Source of the DNA: Bacteroidota bacterium
Lineage (GTDB): Bacteria; Bacteroidota; Rhodothermia; Rhodothermales; UBA10348
Assembly (NCBI GenBank): GCA_029262775.1
Contig: JAJCYR010000091.1
Location: 124,001-188,000 of the forward strand
DNA: 64,000 bases
Direction of reading: 5' to 3'
The notes under the pieces were generated by a model. The model worked only from the letters and a program-made list of their open reading frames with translations, searched no databases and was not told the origin of the DNA. The position numbers and the translations under genes are program-made. Shown one piece after another: positions 36,562 to 45,750 of the stretch. How positions within the stretch are numbered: the stretch's first letter is position 1; the number at the start of each line of letters is the position of its first letter.

Positions 36562-37278
36562 TCACCGCACCAAACCGTCGAAGTACACATCCGGCCATGG
36601 CTCGTCGATGAGCGTATAATGCCACCACTCAGCGCTGTAATTCCGGAACCCCGCCTCTTCCATGAGGGCCTTGAGCAAGGTGCGGTTGGCCTGGGCAATA
36701 CCTGAAATCGTCGTGTCGGCGGTCGCTGACGTGGGGTCGAAGTAATCGAACGGGGTACCCATGTCGAGCAGCACGCCCTCCCGGGACAGACTGAGGTCGA
36801 TGGTGCTACCGCGGCTGTGGCCGGAGCGGGCTGCAATGTAGCCGTGGGCAAACAGGCTGTCTTTGGGTACGTCAGGGTAATACTCCGACTTTTCCAGTGT
36901 GTCGGCTGCGTCCGCGGCCCATGTGACGAAGTGGTCCACGGCGCGTTGTGGCCGGAAGCAGTCAAAAACATGGAGCTGCAGGCTGTGTCGGGAGCTGCCG
37001 GGCGTGGCACGGGAGAGGGCAGCAGCCGCCCGTTTCAGGGACTTGGCTGCTTCGGGCGTGAGCAGGCACTCCGGGCCTTCGTATCCGCGCACGGGTAGGC
37101 CCAGAAAGTTCTTCGGTCCGGCATACCGGATATCCAGCACAGCGTCCGGAACGGCGTCCGAAATGGCCACGAATTGGGTTGCGGGTGTTTCGGGGTTTGT
37201 CGTGCACCCCCAGACGACAACCGCGCTGGCGGCAAGGATGGAAAAAGCGGGACGGGCGGGAATCCGGCGAAAAAACAT
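36562..37278 (-). CDS. D-alanyl-D-alanine dipeptidase, VanX type, lipoprotein
   Basis: The 238-residue protein begins with a lipoprotein signal whose lipobox ends VVVWGC, so it is probably anchored in a membrane. The VanX/DdpX core shows VLDIRYAGPKNFLG, FDCFRPQRAV, the zinc-binding SGHSRGSTIDLSL and the catalytic EWWHY. Such enzymes split D-Ala-D-Ala; in chromosomal, non-resistance settings they recycle cell-wall dipeptide. No vanA- or vanH-like genes are near, so a resistance role is unlikely. It converges with the YhaN-like gene after 7 bp and lies 12 bp downstream of a glycosyltransferase gene. Confidence 0.92.
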   Translation of the reverse strand: MFFRRIPARPAFSILAASAVVVWGCTTNPETPATQFVAISDAVPDAVLDIRYAGPKNFLGLPVRGYEGPECLLTPEAAKSLKRAAAALSRATPGSSRHSLQLHVFDCFRPQRAVDHFVTWAADAADTLEKSEYYPDVPKDSLFAHGYIAARSGHSRGSTIDLSLSREGVLLDMGTPFDYFDPTSATADTTISGIAQANRTLLKALMEEAGFRNYSAEWWHYTLIDEPWPDVYFDGLVR

Positions 37279-37290
37279 GGCAATGTCGGG

Positions 37291-38445
37291 CTACAGGTGG
37301 GAGAGACGTGCTTCAATATGATCAGCGGCGCATTGCCAGTTGAAGGCGTCTACGACCCGCTTTCTACCGGCTGCGCCCATGGCTGCCGCTCGCTCCGGAT
37401 CTGCGAGTAGCCCCGACAGTGCCTTTCCCAGCGCAGCAGCGTCGTCGGGAGGTATAAGCAGTCCGGTATGGCCGTGTTCAATGGCATCTGGAATACCGCC
37501 TGTGTCGGCGCCGATTACCGGCGTAGCGCACGCGTTGGCCTCCAGGAACACGATCCCGAATCCCTCCACATCGGGACGCGCCTCCCGCGCTGGCAACACG
37601 AACACGTCGGCCGCCGAGTAGAGGGTGCGAAGCTCGGCGTACGGAATACGGCCCAGGAAATGGACGCGCTCCGAGATCCCGAGGCGGCTGGCGAGTGCAA
37701 CGAGGGCATCCCGGTCCGGCCCGTCGCCCGCCACGACGTAGGAGGCACGGGGATGTGTACAAAGCACACCCGGAAAGGCCTCAAGCACCGTATTCACCCC
37801 CTTTCGGCCCACGAGTCGGCTGACGGTCAGAATCAGGGGCCCATCGGGCAGGCCCAGTTTTGCCCGAAGGGCAGCGCACTCCGCCGTATCGACCGGAAAA
37901 AAAACAGAAGGGTCGGTGCCGTTGTTGACGATCTGGATCTGCATGGCGAGAACGCCGAACGGGACCAGGAGGGAGGCTGTATAGCGACTCACCGGCAGCA
38001 GAAGGTCGGCGCTGCGGACGATGCGGCGTCGGAGGGCGTTGTACACGGCCTGCCCTCCGGGTACGCGCACGGGTTCAAGCAGGAGTTCGCGGCCGTGTGC
38101 GGCAAGGGCGATGGGAATGTGGTGGCGACGCACACCCGCCATGAGAAGCGCGAGCGCCGATGGCCAGGCCACGGCAAACGCGACGTCAACGGTAGCCTCC
38201 GCCATGAGGCGCCGTACGGCGGGCACGGCCTTGATGGGAAACGTGTCCTGGTTCGATGCCACGCGGATCGTGTGCACGCCAGCAGCGGCGAACTCGTTGT
38301 CGTGCGGCGGGGCATCCGGCCGATCCGGACATACGACGCTGATGCGGTGACCGTGCCGCGCCAGACCGCGGGCAACCTCTGCCGCGTAGGTTTGCGTGCC
38401 GCCGACGTCGGGTGGAAAGTCCTGGGTGACGACGAGTATGTGCAT
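37291..38445 (-). CDS. Glycosyltransferase family 4 protein (PimB-like)
   Basis: The 384-residue GT-B enzyme opens with HILVVTQDFPPDVGGTQTY, includes LILTVSRLVGRKGVNTVLEAF and the donor-binding VEGFGIVFLEANACATPVIGADTGGIPDAI with the E-x7-E motif. It resembles mannosyltransferases of the PimB/PimC type. The acceptor, a lipid or surface glycan, is unknown. Its start overlaps the stop of the HTTM-like gene by one base (TAATG), so it is coupled to two membrane proteins upstream. Confidence 0.9.
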   Translation of the reverse strand: MHILVVTQDFPPDVGGTQTYAAEVARGLARHGHRISVVCPDRPDAPPHDNEFAAAGVHTIRVASNQDTFPIKAVPAVRRLMAEATVDVAFAVAWPSALALLMAGVRRHHIPIALAAHGRELLLEPVRVPGGQAVYNALRRRIVRSADLLLPVSRYTASLLVPFGVLAMQIQIVNNGTDPSVFFPVDTAECAALRAKLGLPDGPLILTVSRLVGRKGVNTVLEAFPGVLCTHPRASYVVAGDGPDRDALVALASRLGISERVHFLGRIPYAELRTLYSAADVFVLPAREARPDVEGFGIVFLEANACATPVIGADTGGIPDAIEHGHTGLLIPPDDAAALGKALSGLLADPERAAAMGAAGRKRVVDAFNWQCAADHIEARLSHL

Positions 38446-39338
38446 TACGCGGAGGCGGTGCTGCCTGGAAGGCCGTTCAAGAAGTGAGGGCCTTCCAGAA
38501 GGCGATCAATAAGGCCAGCCCAGGGGTAGGCGAGCAGCAACAGGATGGCGTTGTTGGCGGGAAAATTGATCTGCATGGACATGAAAATGCCGATATGCAT
38601 GGCAATGAGCAGCGTCATGATCCACGGGCGAAGACGGGGGGACCAGATGAGCACACCAACCAATTCTGTCAGAATGCCGAAAGTCAGGATGGCCGTGGCG
38701 AGCGGATACTGATCCAGCACGAACTGCTGGAGGCGGTTGATGTTGATTTCCCCTGACTTGGAGAAGACATCGACCGTTCGTTCCTGGATCCACATCCACA
38801 TGTGGCCGCCATCTACCCAGAAGGGACCGGATGCGATGAGTTTGGACATGGCGGCCGTCGTGTAGCCAAGCCCCAGGAAGAAGATGATGACGCCGAGGGC
38901 GAACCGGCGACTGTGCTGCTCCTCCCGGAAGGCAAGGTACGCCAATCCCAGAGCAACGGCGGTAAGCCCCACGACGTTCGAGCCATGGGAAATTTCTCCG
39001 AGACTGTAGCGCGACACGTACTGCAGATGGAAAAACACTGCGAGCAGCATGTAGCCGCTACGGTGCAGCCGGAAGAAACCGACGAGCGCCGCCACCGACA
39101 TGAGGCCGGCGTTGACCAGAGAGAGATTGTTATCGAACATGAACGAAATATCCACGAAGCGGGCGATTCCGAGGGGCAGGACCACGTCGGAAATATTCGG
39201 AATATAGCGTCCCCACTCCCAGCCGAACCAGAGGGCCCAGCCGACCATGACAACCTCGAAGATCCGGAAGAACAGGATCTCGCCTCTCGTTTCAACACGT
39301 TCGGGCTGGAACAGCATGTGCATGATACGTTCCATCAT
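38445..39338 (-). CDS. HTTM-like polytopic membrane protein
   Basis: The 297-residue protein has roughly seven to eight hydrophobic segments, starting FFRIFEVVMVGWALWFGWEWG and ending NNAILLLLAYPWAGLIDRLL. The spacing of helices and aromatic-rich first segment recall the HTTM domain found with vitamin-K-dependent carboxylase-like proteins, though I see no catalytic residues to assign. It overlaps the preceding 157-residue gene by 4 bp and the following glycosyltransferase by 1 bp, so the three are co-translated. Function unknown. Confidence 0.7.
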   Translation of the reverse strand: MMERIMHMLFQPERVETRGEILFFRIFEVVMVGWALWFGWEWGRYIPNISDVVLPLGIARFVDISFMFDNNLSLVNAGLMSVAALVGFFRLHRSGYMLLAVFFHLQYVSRYSLGEISHGSNVVGLTAVALGLAYLAFREEQHSRRFALGVIIFFLGLGYTTAAMSKLIASGPFWVDGGHMWMWIQERTVDVFSKSGEININRLQQFVLDQYPLATAILTFGILTELVGVLIWSPRLRPWIMTLLIAMHIGIFMSMQINFPANNAILLLLAYPWAGLIDRLLEGPHFLNGLPGSTASA

Positions 39339-39808
39339 GGCGTCATCTCCGGATGTAGGATGGTGGTGTCGGGCGTCATGACGATATAGGGCTCGTAGCG
39401 CACCGAGATGGACCGGTCTTCACTGAGTTCACCTGTGACACGGTATATGAGGAGGGAGCGATCGGCCAGGTTGGTATGGAACAGTTTGCGAAGCGCGGCA
39501 GTGCGACGGGGCGTCCAGTCGCGGGACTTGGATACGAAATTTGCCACGTCATTCTGGTTGATTCCCGTGGGCTCGACGGCGAAGGGTAGGCCCAGAATCT
39601 GGTCCCGCGACGTCGGTTCCCATAGAATGGTGTCGGTATCGTTATCCGATATATCCCGGACCACAGCCCTCACCCAAGGGTTGCCGGCTTGTGAGAACAT
39701 TGGATAAATGGAAAACGGCCAGAATTCCCCTAAATTCGTGCTGACCAAAACGGCGTAGACCAGGAACGTGCCCAGTAGCCATTTTTTTGCCCTGTTCAGA
39801 TATGACAT
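39335..39808 (-). CDS. Conserved protein with one membrane anchor
   Basis: The 157-residue product has a single N-terminal transmembrane segment (WLLGTFLVYAVLVSTNL) followed by WPFSIYPMFSQAGNPWVR, a motif I associate with small proteins partnered with HTTM-type membrane proteins, and a soluble domain of about 120 residues outside the membrane. No enzyme motif is seen. It overlaps the HTTM-like gene by 4 bp. Its ATG (39806-39808) lies inside the first codons of the divergent gene starting at 39802, so the two coding regions overlap head to head by 7 bp. Confidence 0.75.
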   Translation of the reverse strand: MSYLNRAKKWLLGTFLVYAVLVSTNLGEFWPFSIYPMFSQAGNPWVRAVVRDISDNDTDTILWEPTSRDQILGLPFAVEPTGINQNDVANFVSKSRDWTPRRTAALRKLFHTNLADRSLLIYRVTGELSEDRSISVRYEPYIVMTPDTTILHPEMTP

Positions 39809-40755
39809 ACGTTCAATTTCAGACTGCGTTTGAGAAGTGGCGGCGCTTTCGCGAGACCCGCGCAGGTCATGCGTTTGTCAGCACACTTCGGGTGGTATTG
39901 CTGGTGGGTATTCTGGTGCTCCTCGGATGGCAACTCACGTCGGTCGGCTGGTCGGAGGTGTTTCGAAATCTACCGGTTCATCCGCTTTTCTATCTGCTTT
40001 TCCTCTTATTGTACGTGTTGCTTCCAGTTGCAGAGTCGTTCATTTACAGAGTAACGTGGGAGTTTGATGTTCTCAAAGCGTTTCCGGCCTTTATAAAGAA
40101 ACGGATTTTCAACAAGGATGTCGTTGGATATTCGGGTGAAGTCTATTTCTTTGAGTGGGCGAGAAAACAGGTAGGACTGCCGAAGCGTGCCATTGCCGAG
40201 ACCATTCGTGACAACAACATTATTTCGTCGGTGGCATCGACCGTCGTGTCGGTAGTCCTGGTGAGTATTTTCCTGACAGCGGGTGAGTTGTCACTGGACC
40301 GTCTGGTGGGAGAGCGTATGGTCATGTGGTTTTTGCTCTCTGTGGTTGGATTTGTAATCCTGATTCCATTATGGATCCGTTTTCGGCACTTTCTCTTCAG
40401 TATGGAGTGGCGAACGGCCGGGATTATTCTGCTCATCCAGGTCGGGCGGCTCATTACCGGCCAAATACTCCAGATCGGAATGTGGGCCGTCGTCATGCCC
40501 GATGTGCCCTTGACAGTGTGGTTCACGTATGCGGCTGTCAGTATTATCCTGTCCCGTATTCCGTTCCTGCCCAACCAGATGCTGGTATTCACCAGTATCG
40601 GCCTTGGACTGTCCGGACCACTCAGTGTGGCGCAGGCCCCGCTGGCAAGCATGCTGGTAGTCGCTGCGGGACTCGATAAACTGCTTAACCTGACGCTCTT
40701 TGGGCTCATTACACTGACCGGCAGGGACCGAAACGCGGCTCATCAGAACACGTGA
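39802..40755 (+). CDS. Polytopic membrane protein of unknown function
   Basis: From ATG 39802 the product is 317 residues with about eight hydrophobic helices (for example VVLLVGILVLLGWQLTSVGW, YLLFLLLYVLLPVAESF and a C-terminal LVVAAGLDKLLNLTLFGLI). The layout resembles the lysylphosphatidylglycerol-synthase-type integral membrane family (UPF0104), but I see no decisive motif. The frame extends 15 bp further upstream to 39787. The gene is divergent from the 157-residue gene with a 7-bp overlap at the starts. Confidence 0.7.
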   Translation: MTYVQFQTAFEKWRRFRETRAGHAFVSTLRVVLLVGILVLLGWQLTSVGWSEVFRNLPVHPLFYLLFLLLYVLLPVAESFIYRVTWEFDVLKAFPAFIKKRIFNKDVVGYSGEVYFFEWARKQVGLPKRAIAETIRDNNIISSVASTVVSVVLVSIFLTAGELSLDRLVGERMVMWFLLSVVGFVILIPLWIRFRHFLFSMEWRTAGIILLIQVGRLITGQILQIGMWAVVMPDVPLTVWFTYAAVSIILSRIPFLPNQMLVFTSIGLGLSGPLSVAQAPLASMLVVAAGLDKLLNLTLFGLITLTGRDRNAAHQNT

Positions 40756-40870
40756 TGTTCACACTGATTACATGGAACGCAGCGTAAAGCAGCGGGTAGA
40801 GAGCAACAGAGGACAAACGAGTCTTTATTCTACAAAACGATCTCCACTTTTCATAACGCACCGTACGGCC

Positions 40871-41575
40871 ATGGAAATCATTCAGTCCCAACCCGCGACG
40901 GCTCCCTTCACGGAGCGCACCATAGCAGACCTCGTGTCGGAAGACTTCAGACGGGGTATCGTCTTCAAACAGTTTGGTATAGACTTCTGCTGCGGGGGCG
41001 GCAAAACCGTGGCCGATGTATGTGCAGCCAAAGGTATTGCACCAGAAACGCTGCACCAGGCACTCGCGTCCGCCCAGGCCGCATCGGGGCGGAGCGTTCC
41101 GTCCCAGGCGGGCTCATGGTCACCGGCATTCCTGTCCGACTATATCGTTAACGAGCACCACACATGGGTCCGTGAACGCATTCCGGTACTGAAGGCCTTC
41201 ACCAGGCGCGTAGCGGCCGTGCATGGGCACCACTATACAGAACTCGCGGAAATCCGGGATGTCTTCTCGGGCCTGGCAGAGGAACTGGAGGCGCACATGG
41301 ATGACGAAGAGCAGCGCGTCTTTCCCCTCGTTACGAGCGGTGATTCTGTGGAAAACCTGTCCGAGTTGATCAGCGGGTTGGAATCGGAGCACGAGGCCGC
41401 GGGGAGTGCCATGGCCCGCCTACGCGAGTTGACGCATGACTTTACGCCCCCTGAAGGTGCCTGCAATACGTTTCGCGCTGCTTATGCCGGCCTCGAGGAG
41501 TTTGAGGAAGACCTGCACGCCCACGTACACCTGGAGAACAACGTGCTGTTCAAGCGGGTGCTGGAAGGCTGTTGA
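40871..41575 (+). CDS. Iron-sulfur cluster repair di-iron protein (RIC/ScdA/YtfE type)
   Basis: The 234-residue protein has the two-domain RIC layout. The N-terminal ScdA_N domain shows FGIDFCCGGGKTV with the paired cysteines. The C-terminal hemerythrin-like domain carries histidines and glutamates in NEHHTWVRERIP, HGHHYTELAEI, HMDDEEQRVFP, SEHEAA and HVHLENNVLF, which would hold a di-iron centre. RIC proteins rebuild iron-sulfur clusters damaged by nitric oxide or peroxide and can act on NO-bound iron. I start at ATG 40871 since MEIIQSQ aligns with family starts; the frame opens at 40772. It lies about 10 kb from the nitrite/NO reductase cluster and fits the same nitrosative theme. Confidence 0.92.
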   Translation: MEIIQSQPATAPFTERTIADLVSEDFRRGIVFKQFGIDFCCGGGKTVADVCAAKGIAPETLHQALASAQAASGRSVPSQAGSWSPAFLSDYIVNEHHTWVRERIPVLKAFTRRVAAVHGHHYTELAEIRDVFSGLAEELEAHMDDEEQRVFPLVTSGDSVENLSELISGLESEHEAAGSAMARLRELTHDFTPPEGACNTFRAAYAGLEEFEEDLHAHVHLENNVLFKRVLEGC

Positions 41576-41602
41576 AAAATCAGAGCGCGCCCTTCTGGAA
41601 GA

Positions 41603-42328
41603 TCAGTTGGCGAAGCAGTAAAACCGGCCGTCACCGCCAGTAGCCCGAAGGTTTTCCAGGCTGCAACCGCGGGAAGGATGCGCTGAATTCCAGGATTCGG
41701 GGTTGGCACCGCCACCCGTGCGGTCATGATGACCTACCTGGGCGCTGCCGTCTTCGGCAGAGCTTGTCCAGTCGCCGCACGTGTGGTCCGTCTCGTCGTC
41801 TCCAAACGAGGTGCCATCCAAGCGGGAGCCCGTCAGAATATCGTGCATGTTGGGCGCGTCGCCGCGGCCGTTGAGCGTGTCGCCGCGTTCGGTCAGCTGC
41901 GTGGCCTTCGTCAGAAAATTATCTCCATGTAGTTGGTCAAGATTGGCCGCGACCTGGACGCCTGCAGCGTTTACCCAGGGTCCGCTGCCAATGCGGTCAC
42001 GCGCATGGATGGTCGTCGTGCTCAGATACGCGCGCCACGTCCCGTCTCCCGCGCCGACATCCTCTGCGAGCGACTGGCACAGCGCATCGGCGCCGTCAAG
42101 GCCGCCCAGATCGGCTCCTGCCCCCGGATTCCGGCTCGTAATAAAAAACGACATGTTGTCGGCCACCGTAACGGCAGTCTGGGCGTCAGAGGCAGACTCC
42201 GGTTCCATGGAGGGGGGTGTGTCCGGCTGGGCACATGCTGCCAAGAGGAGAGCACCCAGGCCGAAAAGCAGGCCGGCGGGGAGCATACGTATGGACGTGA
42301 CAGAACGCGTGGTGGGAACGGGATGCAT
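41603..42328 (-). CDS. Lipoprotein with lectin/endostatin-like domain
   Basis: From ATG 42328 the product is 241 residues. A signal with lipobox LLLAAC (Ala-Ala-Cys) precedes a short acidic linker and a domain of about 190 residues. That domain has MSFFITSRNPGAGADLGGLDGADALC, WRAYLSTT, GPWVNAAG, CGDWTS and a terminal GGDGRFYCF; this arrangement recalls the C-type-lectin/endostatin-like DUF1554 domain of secreted proteins. Cysteines are probably disulfide-bonded outside the cytosol. A later ATG (42286) could also start it. The open frame back to 42445 covers the promoter region shared with the divergent T9SS gene. Confidence 0.68.
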   Translation of the reverse strand: MHPVPTTRSVTSIRMLPAGLLFGLGALLLAACAQPDTPPSMEPESASDAQTAVTVADNMSFFITSRNPGAGADLGGLDGADALCQSLAEDVGAGDGTWRAYLSTTTIHARDRIGSGPWVNAAGVQVAANLDQLHGDNFLTKATQLTERGDTLNGRGDAPNMHDILTGSRLDGTSFGDDETDHTCGDWTSSAEDGSAQVGHHDRTGGGANPESWNSAHPSRGCSLENLRATGGDGRFYCFAN

Positions 42329-42459
42329 GGTAGGGACAGATTTTTGGATGGATACGACGCTTGCAATGTAATAAATTGAACATCCAAAGTACCCATGGGT
42401 GACGATCTTCTCTCCTGTGACTACTTCCAGCCCGAAAATCCACATCTCCGAACAACTAC

Positions 42460-43275
42460 ATGCGTAACGCGATACTGCTCTCTTTTCTGATCCTGTTCAC
42501 GTCCCCCTCGCGGGCCCAGACCGCCGGCCTCATGATCAGCGAGGTTCACGCCGAGGAAGAATGGGTCGAACTTGTCAATGCGGGTACCGAAGCCATCGAT
42601 ACGGGGGCCTATTTCCTGTGTCAATTCCCCACTTACGCATCCATTCAGGGGCTGAATATGGTCGCGGGCAATCGCCTGCTCGCGCCGGGAGAGTATCTGG
42701 CCGTGTCCTTCAGCGCGCTGGCTCCTGCGAGTGGAGAGGTCGGGCTCTATGTGCCCGGAACGTCCGATTTTGGAGACGCAGACAGCATGATCGACTATAT
42801 GGAGTACGGATCCGGGAATCATACGCGCGAGCCCCTGGCCGTGTCGAACGGTTTCTGGGAAAGCGGTGCGTTCGTCACCACGCCGGCATCTGGGCAGTCC
42901 ATGGCCCGCGCCAGTTTCAATGTGTTCGGCCCGGACAATTGGGAGGCGGCCGAGCCGTCTCCTGGCGCTCCGAACGGCATTGTAACGTCTGTGGACGACA
43001 ACGGGGCTCTCCCATCGGGCGTCACCATTTCGCCTGTCTACCCCAATCCGGTTCGGGATGCCGCCTCGTTTGACGTGCACCTCGCACGGACGGAGCAGAT
43101 GCGGATCACCCTCCACGACATCCTGGGTCGCGAGGTTTCGAAAATCTACAGTGGATCGATATCGGCCGACGAGTCCTTCAGGGTGGACATGAAGGGACTG
43201 GCGGGAGGCATGTATTGGATACGCGTTGAGGGGGAGACGTTCAGCAGGGTGTTGCCGCTGGTTCGCCTGAACTGA
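42460..43275 (+). CDS. Secreted lamin-tail-domain protein with T9SS sorting signal
   Basis: The 271-residue protein has a signal peptide (ILLSFLILFTSPSRAQ), an N-terminal lamin-tail-like domain beginning LMISEVHAEEEWVELVNAG with the surface LAPGEYLAVSF strand, and a C-terminal type IX secretion sorting domain: YPNPVRDAASFDV, then LHDILGREV, then GMYWIRVEGE. It is thus expected to cross the outer membrane by T9SS and be released or anchored at the surface. This is the clearest lineage marker in the window. The ATG is 131 bp from the divergent lipoprotein start. Confidence 0.9.
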   Translation: MRNAILLSFLILFTSPSRAQTAGLMISEVHAEEEWVELVNAGTEAIDTGAYFLCQFPTYASIQGLNMVAGNRLLAPGEYLAVSFSALAPASGEVGLYVPGTSDFGDADSMIDYMEYGSGNHTREPLAVSNGFWESGAFVTTPASGQSMARASFNVFGPDNWEAAEPSPGAPNGIVTSVDDNGALPSGVTISPVYPNPVRDAASFDVHLARTEQMRITLHDILGREVSKIYSGSISADESFRVDMKGLAGGMYWIRVEGETFSRVLPLVRLN

Positions 43276-43392
43276 CAGTCCTCGGCAGCAGGCGACGGGC
43301 GACGGGCGCATAATATGAACGGCGAGTGAATCCTGGGAGCTAATGTGAACGTACGGTACATCCGATTGCATCCACCCAGATCCAGCCGGTTC

Positions 43393-45606
43393 ATGATCCG
43401 TTGTACCTCTCGCCTCGCAGTTCTTACCGTGGGCGTTGCGCTTGCGGTGCCAGTTCCCCTCCACGCCCAGACGCAGGATGGCGGCGCCACGTTGCATGTT
43501 CAGCCCATCGGTTCCGAAAACAGCCTTCAGGCCATTTTTGCTGATCAGGCACCCCGGATCGATGGCATTCTGGACGATGAGATCTGGAAGCAAACGCCCG
43601 TTGCCGACAGTTTCGTCCAACTTGACCCCGTTGATGGGGCACCGCCGAGCCAGCCATCGGCCATGCGTATTGCATATGACCGGGAGAATCTCTACTTCGG
43701 TCTGAGTTTCTATGACAGCGACCCGGATCAGATCCGGGCGCGCAACCTGCAGCGTGGCGGGCCGAACGGAAACGACGACATGTTCTGGCTGCTGATCGAC
43801 ACGTACAACGACGATCGCAACGCGTATCTGTTCGAGACGAATGTGTTGGGTACGCAGGACGATGCCATTATCACGGACGAAAGCATGTCGTTCAGCGACT
43901 GGCAGTGGGACGGTATTTATGAGAGCGAGGGCCGCATTGCCGACGATGGCTGGCACGTGGAGTTGGCCATTCCGTTCAAAACCATTCGATTCGACAACGA
44001 GGACGAATTGACGATGGGCGTGGCCATCATGCGGTTTTTGAACCGGACGGGCGAGCGCTCGCTCTGGCCCTACATTCCCCGCAGTTTTTCCGCTGGGATA
44101 TTCCAGGTGTCCCAGTACGCCGACCTCGAGGGCATTGAAGGCGTCAAGCCGGGACGCAATGTGCTTATCAAGCCGTATGTCATTTCAGGCGCGCAGAAGT
44201 CGCGTGTTACCGAAAACGGTTTCGAGACCGACACCGATCAGGATCTTGGTCTGGACGTGAAATGGGCCATGACCCCCAATTTTACGTTCGATGCGACCGT
44301 CAACACCGACTTTGCGCAGGTGGAATCGGACAACGTGCAGCTTGATTTGACCCGTTTCAATCTGTTTTTCCCCGAAAAAAGAGAATTTTTTCTGGAGCGA
44401 CAGGGTCTTTTCGAGTTTGGTGATACGGGGCAGACGCAGACCTTTTTCTCACGGCGGATCGGGATCTCCAACGATATACTGGCCGGTGGTCGTCTCGTCG
44501 GCCAGTTCGACAAGGTATCGATCGGGGCCATGAATCTGCAGACTGACGACAACGATGAATTCGGCCTACCGGGAGGCAACAATACCGTACTGCGGGCCCG
44601 GGTGGACGTGATTGACCGTACCACCGTCGGCGCGATTTTCACCAACCTGGAGCAGGACAATTCCTGGAACCGCGGGTACGGTGCTGACCTGCGTCGCCGC
44701 TTTTGGGGCAACAGTGAGTTTTCCGCCTGGTTCTCGCGCATTGAGGACAAGGACCCCGACAGGTCGGACGGTGCGGGGTCGGTGAACCTGGCTCTCAGAT
44801 CTGCCGACTGGTCCCTGGGCGCGGCGCACGACAACGTGGGCAAGCGTTTCAATCCGGCACTCGGCTTCGTGCGCCGCCGCGACATGAAAAGTTACGCGAC
44901 CAATGCCACGTACAATCCGTTTCTCGGAGACGGGTTTTTCCGCTCCTACGCGGTCTCGGCGAGCGCCCAACTCATCAACGGACAGGACAACCAGAAACAG
45001 TCTTCCGATTTGGGACTCAATGGCAACTTCCGCTTTCGGACAAACGACCGGATAAACTGGTCGTTGGGACGCAATTTCGAGCGCCTCGAGGAGTCGTTCT
45101 TCCTGCGCAGCGACGTCGAATTGCTGCCCCGGGACTACGTCTCGAATTCGGGGTCGATTGGGTTCCGGACAGACAACAGCAAGTTCTTCTCGGCCAGTGG
45201 CAATTTGCGCTATGCAGAGTTCTTCGGGGGCGACCGGACAACCTATCGGGCCGGTATTGGGCTCCGGACAGGAAAGTATCTGAATATGGATGCGACCATC
45301 TCCCATCAGGAATTTGACCTGCCAGTGGCCAACGGAGCCTTCAACGCCACCACGTTCGGTATGAACCTGAATGCCGCATGGAGCCGTAAGCTGTTCGCCA
45401 ACACGCTTATTCAGTACGATAATTTTTCTGGCGATCTGCAGGCCAACGTCCGTATTGACTGGATTCATTCGCCGGGAGCGGACCTCTTCATCGTGTTCAA
45501 CACGAGTTATAATTTCACGGGCGAAGACGACCAGTTCGATGTCCGGAACGCCCTGTTGAACGACCGCGTGGGAATTGCCAAACTGACGTACGTGATCCAG
45601 CTCTGA
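43393..45606 (+). CDS. DUF5916 outer-membrane protein with CBM9-like N-terminal domain
   Basis: From ATG 43393 the product is 737 residues with a clear signal peptide (LAVLTVGVALAVPVPLHAQ). The N-terminal 200 residues form a carbohydrate-binding family-9-like sandwich (PRIDGILDDEIWKQ, RIAYDRENLYFGLSFYDSDP, FWLLIDTYNDDRNAYLFETN, GWHVELAIPFKTIRF). The remainder is a DUF5916 beta-barrel-like region with LFFPEKREFFLERQGLF and many alternating strands to an aromatic-poor C-terminus. Such proteins are frequent in Rhodothermota and Gemmatimonadota; the role is unknown but a surface barrel is inferred. The frame is open to a GTG at 43345, which I reject since it lies before the signal peptide. Confidence 0.85.
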   Translation: MIRCTSRLAVLTVGVALAVPVPLHAQTQDGGATLHVQPIGSENSLQAIFADQAPRIDGILDDEIWKQTPVADSFVQLDPVDGAPPSQPSAMRIAYDRENLYFGLSFYDSDPDQIRARNLQRGGPNGNDDMFWLLIDTYNDDRNAYLFETNVLGTQDDAIITDESMSFSDWQWDGIYESEGRIADDGWHVELAIPFKTIRFDNEDELTMGVAIMRFLNRTGERSLWPYIPRSFSAGIFQVSQYADLEGIEGVKPGRNVLIKPYVISGAQKSRVTENGFETDTDQDLGLDVKWAMTPNFTFDATVNTDFAQVESDNVQLDLTRFNLFFPEKREFFLERQGLFEFGDTGQTQTFFSRRIGISNDILAGGRLVGQFDKVSIGAMNLQTDDNDEFGLPGGNNTVLRARVDVIDRTTVGAIFTNLEQDNSWNRGYGADLRRRFWGNSEFSAWFSRIEDKDPDRSDGAGSVNLALRSADWSLGAAHDNVGKRFNPALGFVRRRDMKSYATNATYNPFLGDGFFRSYAVSASAQLINGQDNQKQSSDLGLNGNFRFRTNDRINWSLGRNFERLEESFFLRSDVELLPRDYVSNSGSIGFRTDNSKFFSASGNLRYAEFFGGDRTTYRAGIGLRTGKYLNMDATISHQEFDLPVANGAFNATTFGMNLNAAWSRKLFANTLIQYDNFSGDLQANVRIDWIHSPGADLFIVFNTSYNFTGEDDQFDVRNALLNDRVGIAKLTYVIQL

Positions 45607-45750
45607 CCCGCGGCGGCGCGGCTGGGACCGACGACCGTTCGCCGGGCGATTCCCTGCATTCGGAAGCGGGGATTCCCGGCCTGAATATGAACAACGTCTG
45701 TTCCGCCTCGCCGTATAACATGGCAGACCACCCACGATTGGAGGCCTGTC

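Noticed and set aside
36562-37278. Vancomycin resistance determinant
   Set aside because: VanX-type motifs are present, but no vanH, vanA or regulator genes are near. A cell-wall recycling lipoprotein is the simpler reading.
42421-43956. A 511-codon open frame on the minus strand
   Set aside because: It lies antisense to the T9SS cargo gene and the DUF5916 gene, both with clear domains and signal peptides, and its translation has no recognisable motif. High GC content produces such shadows.
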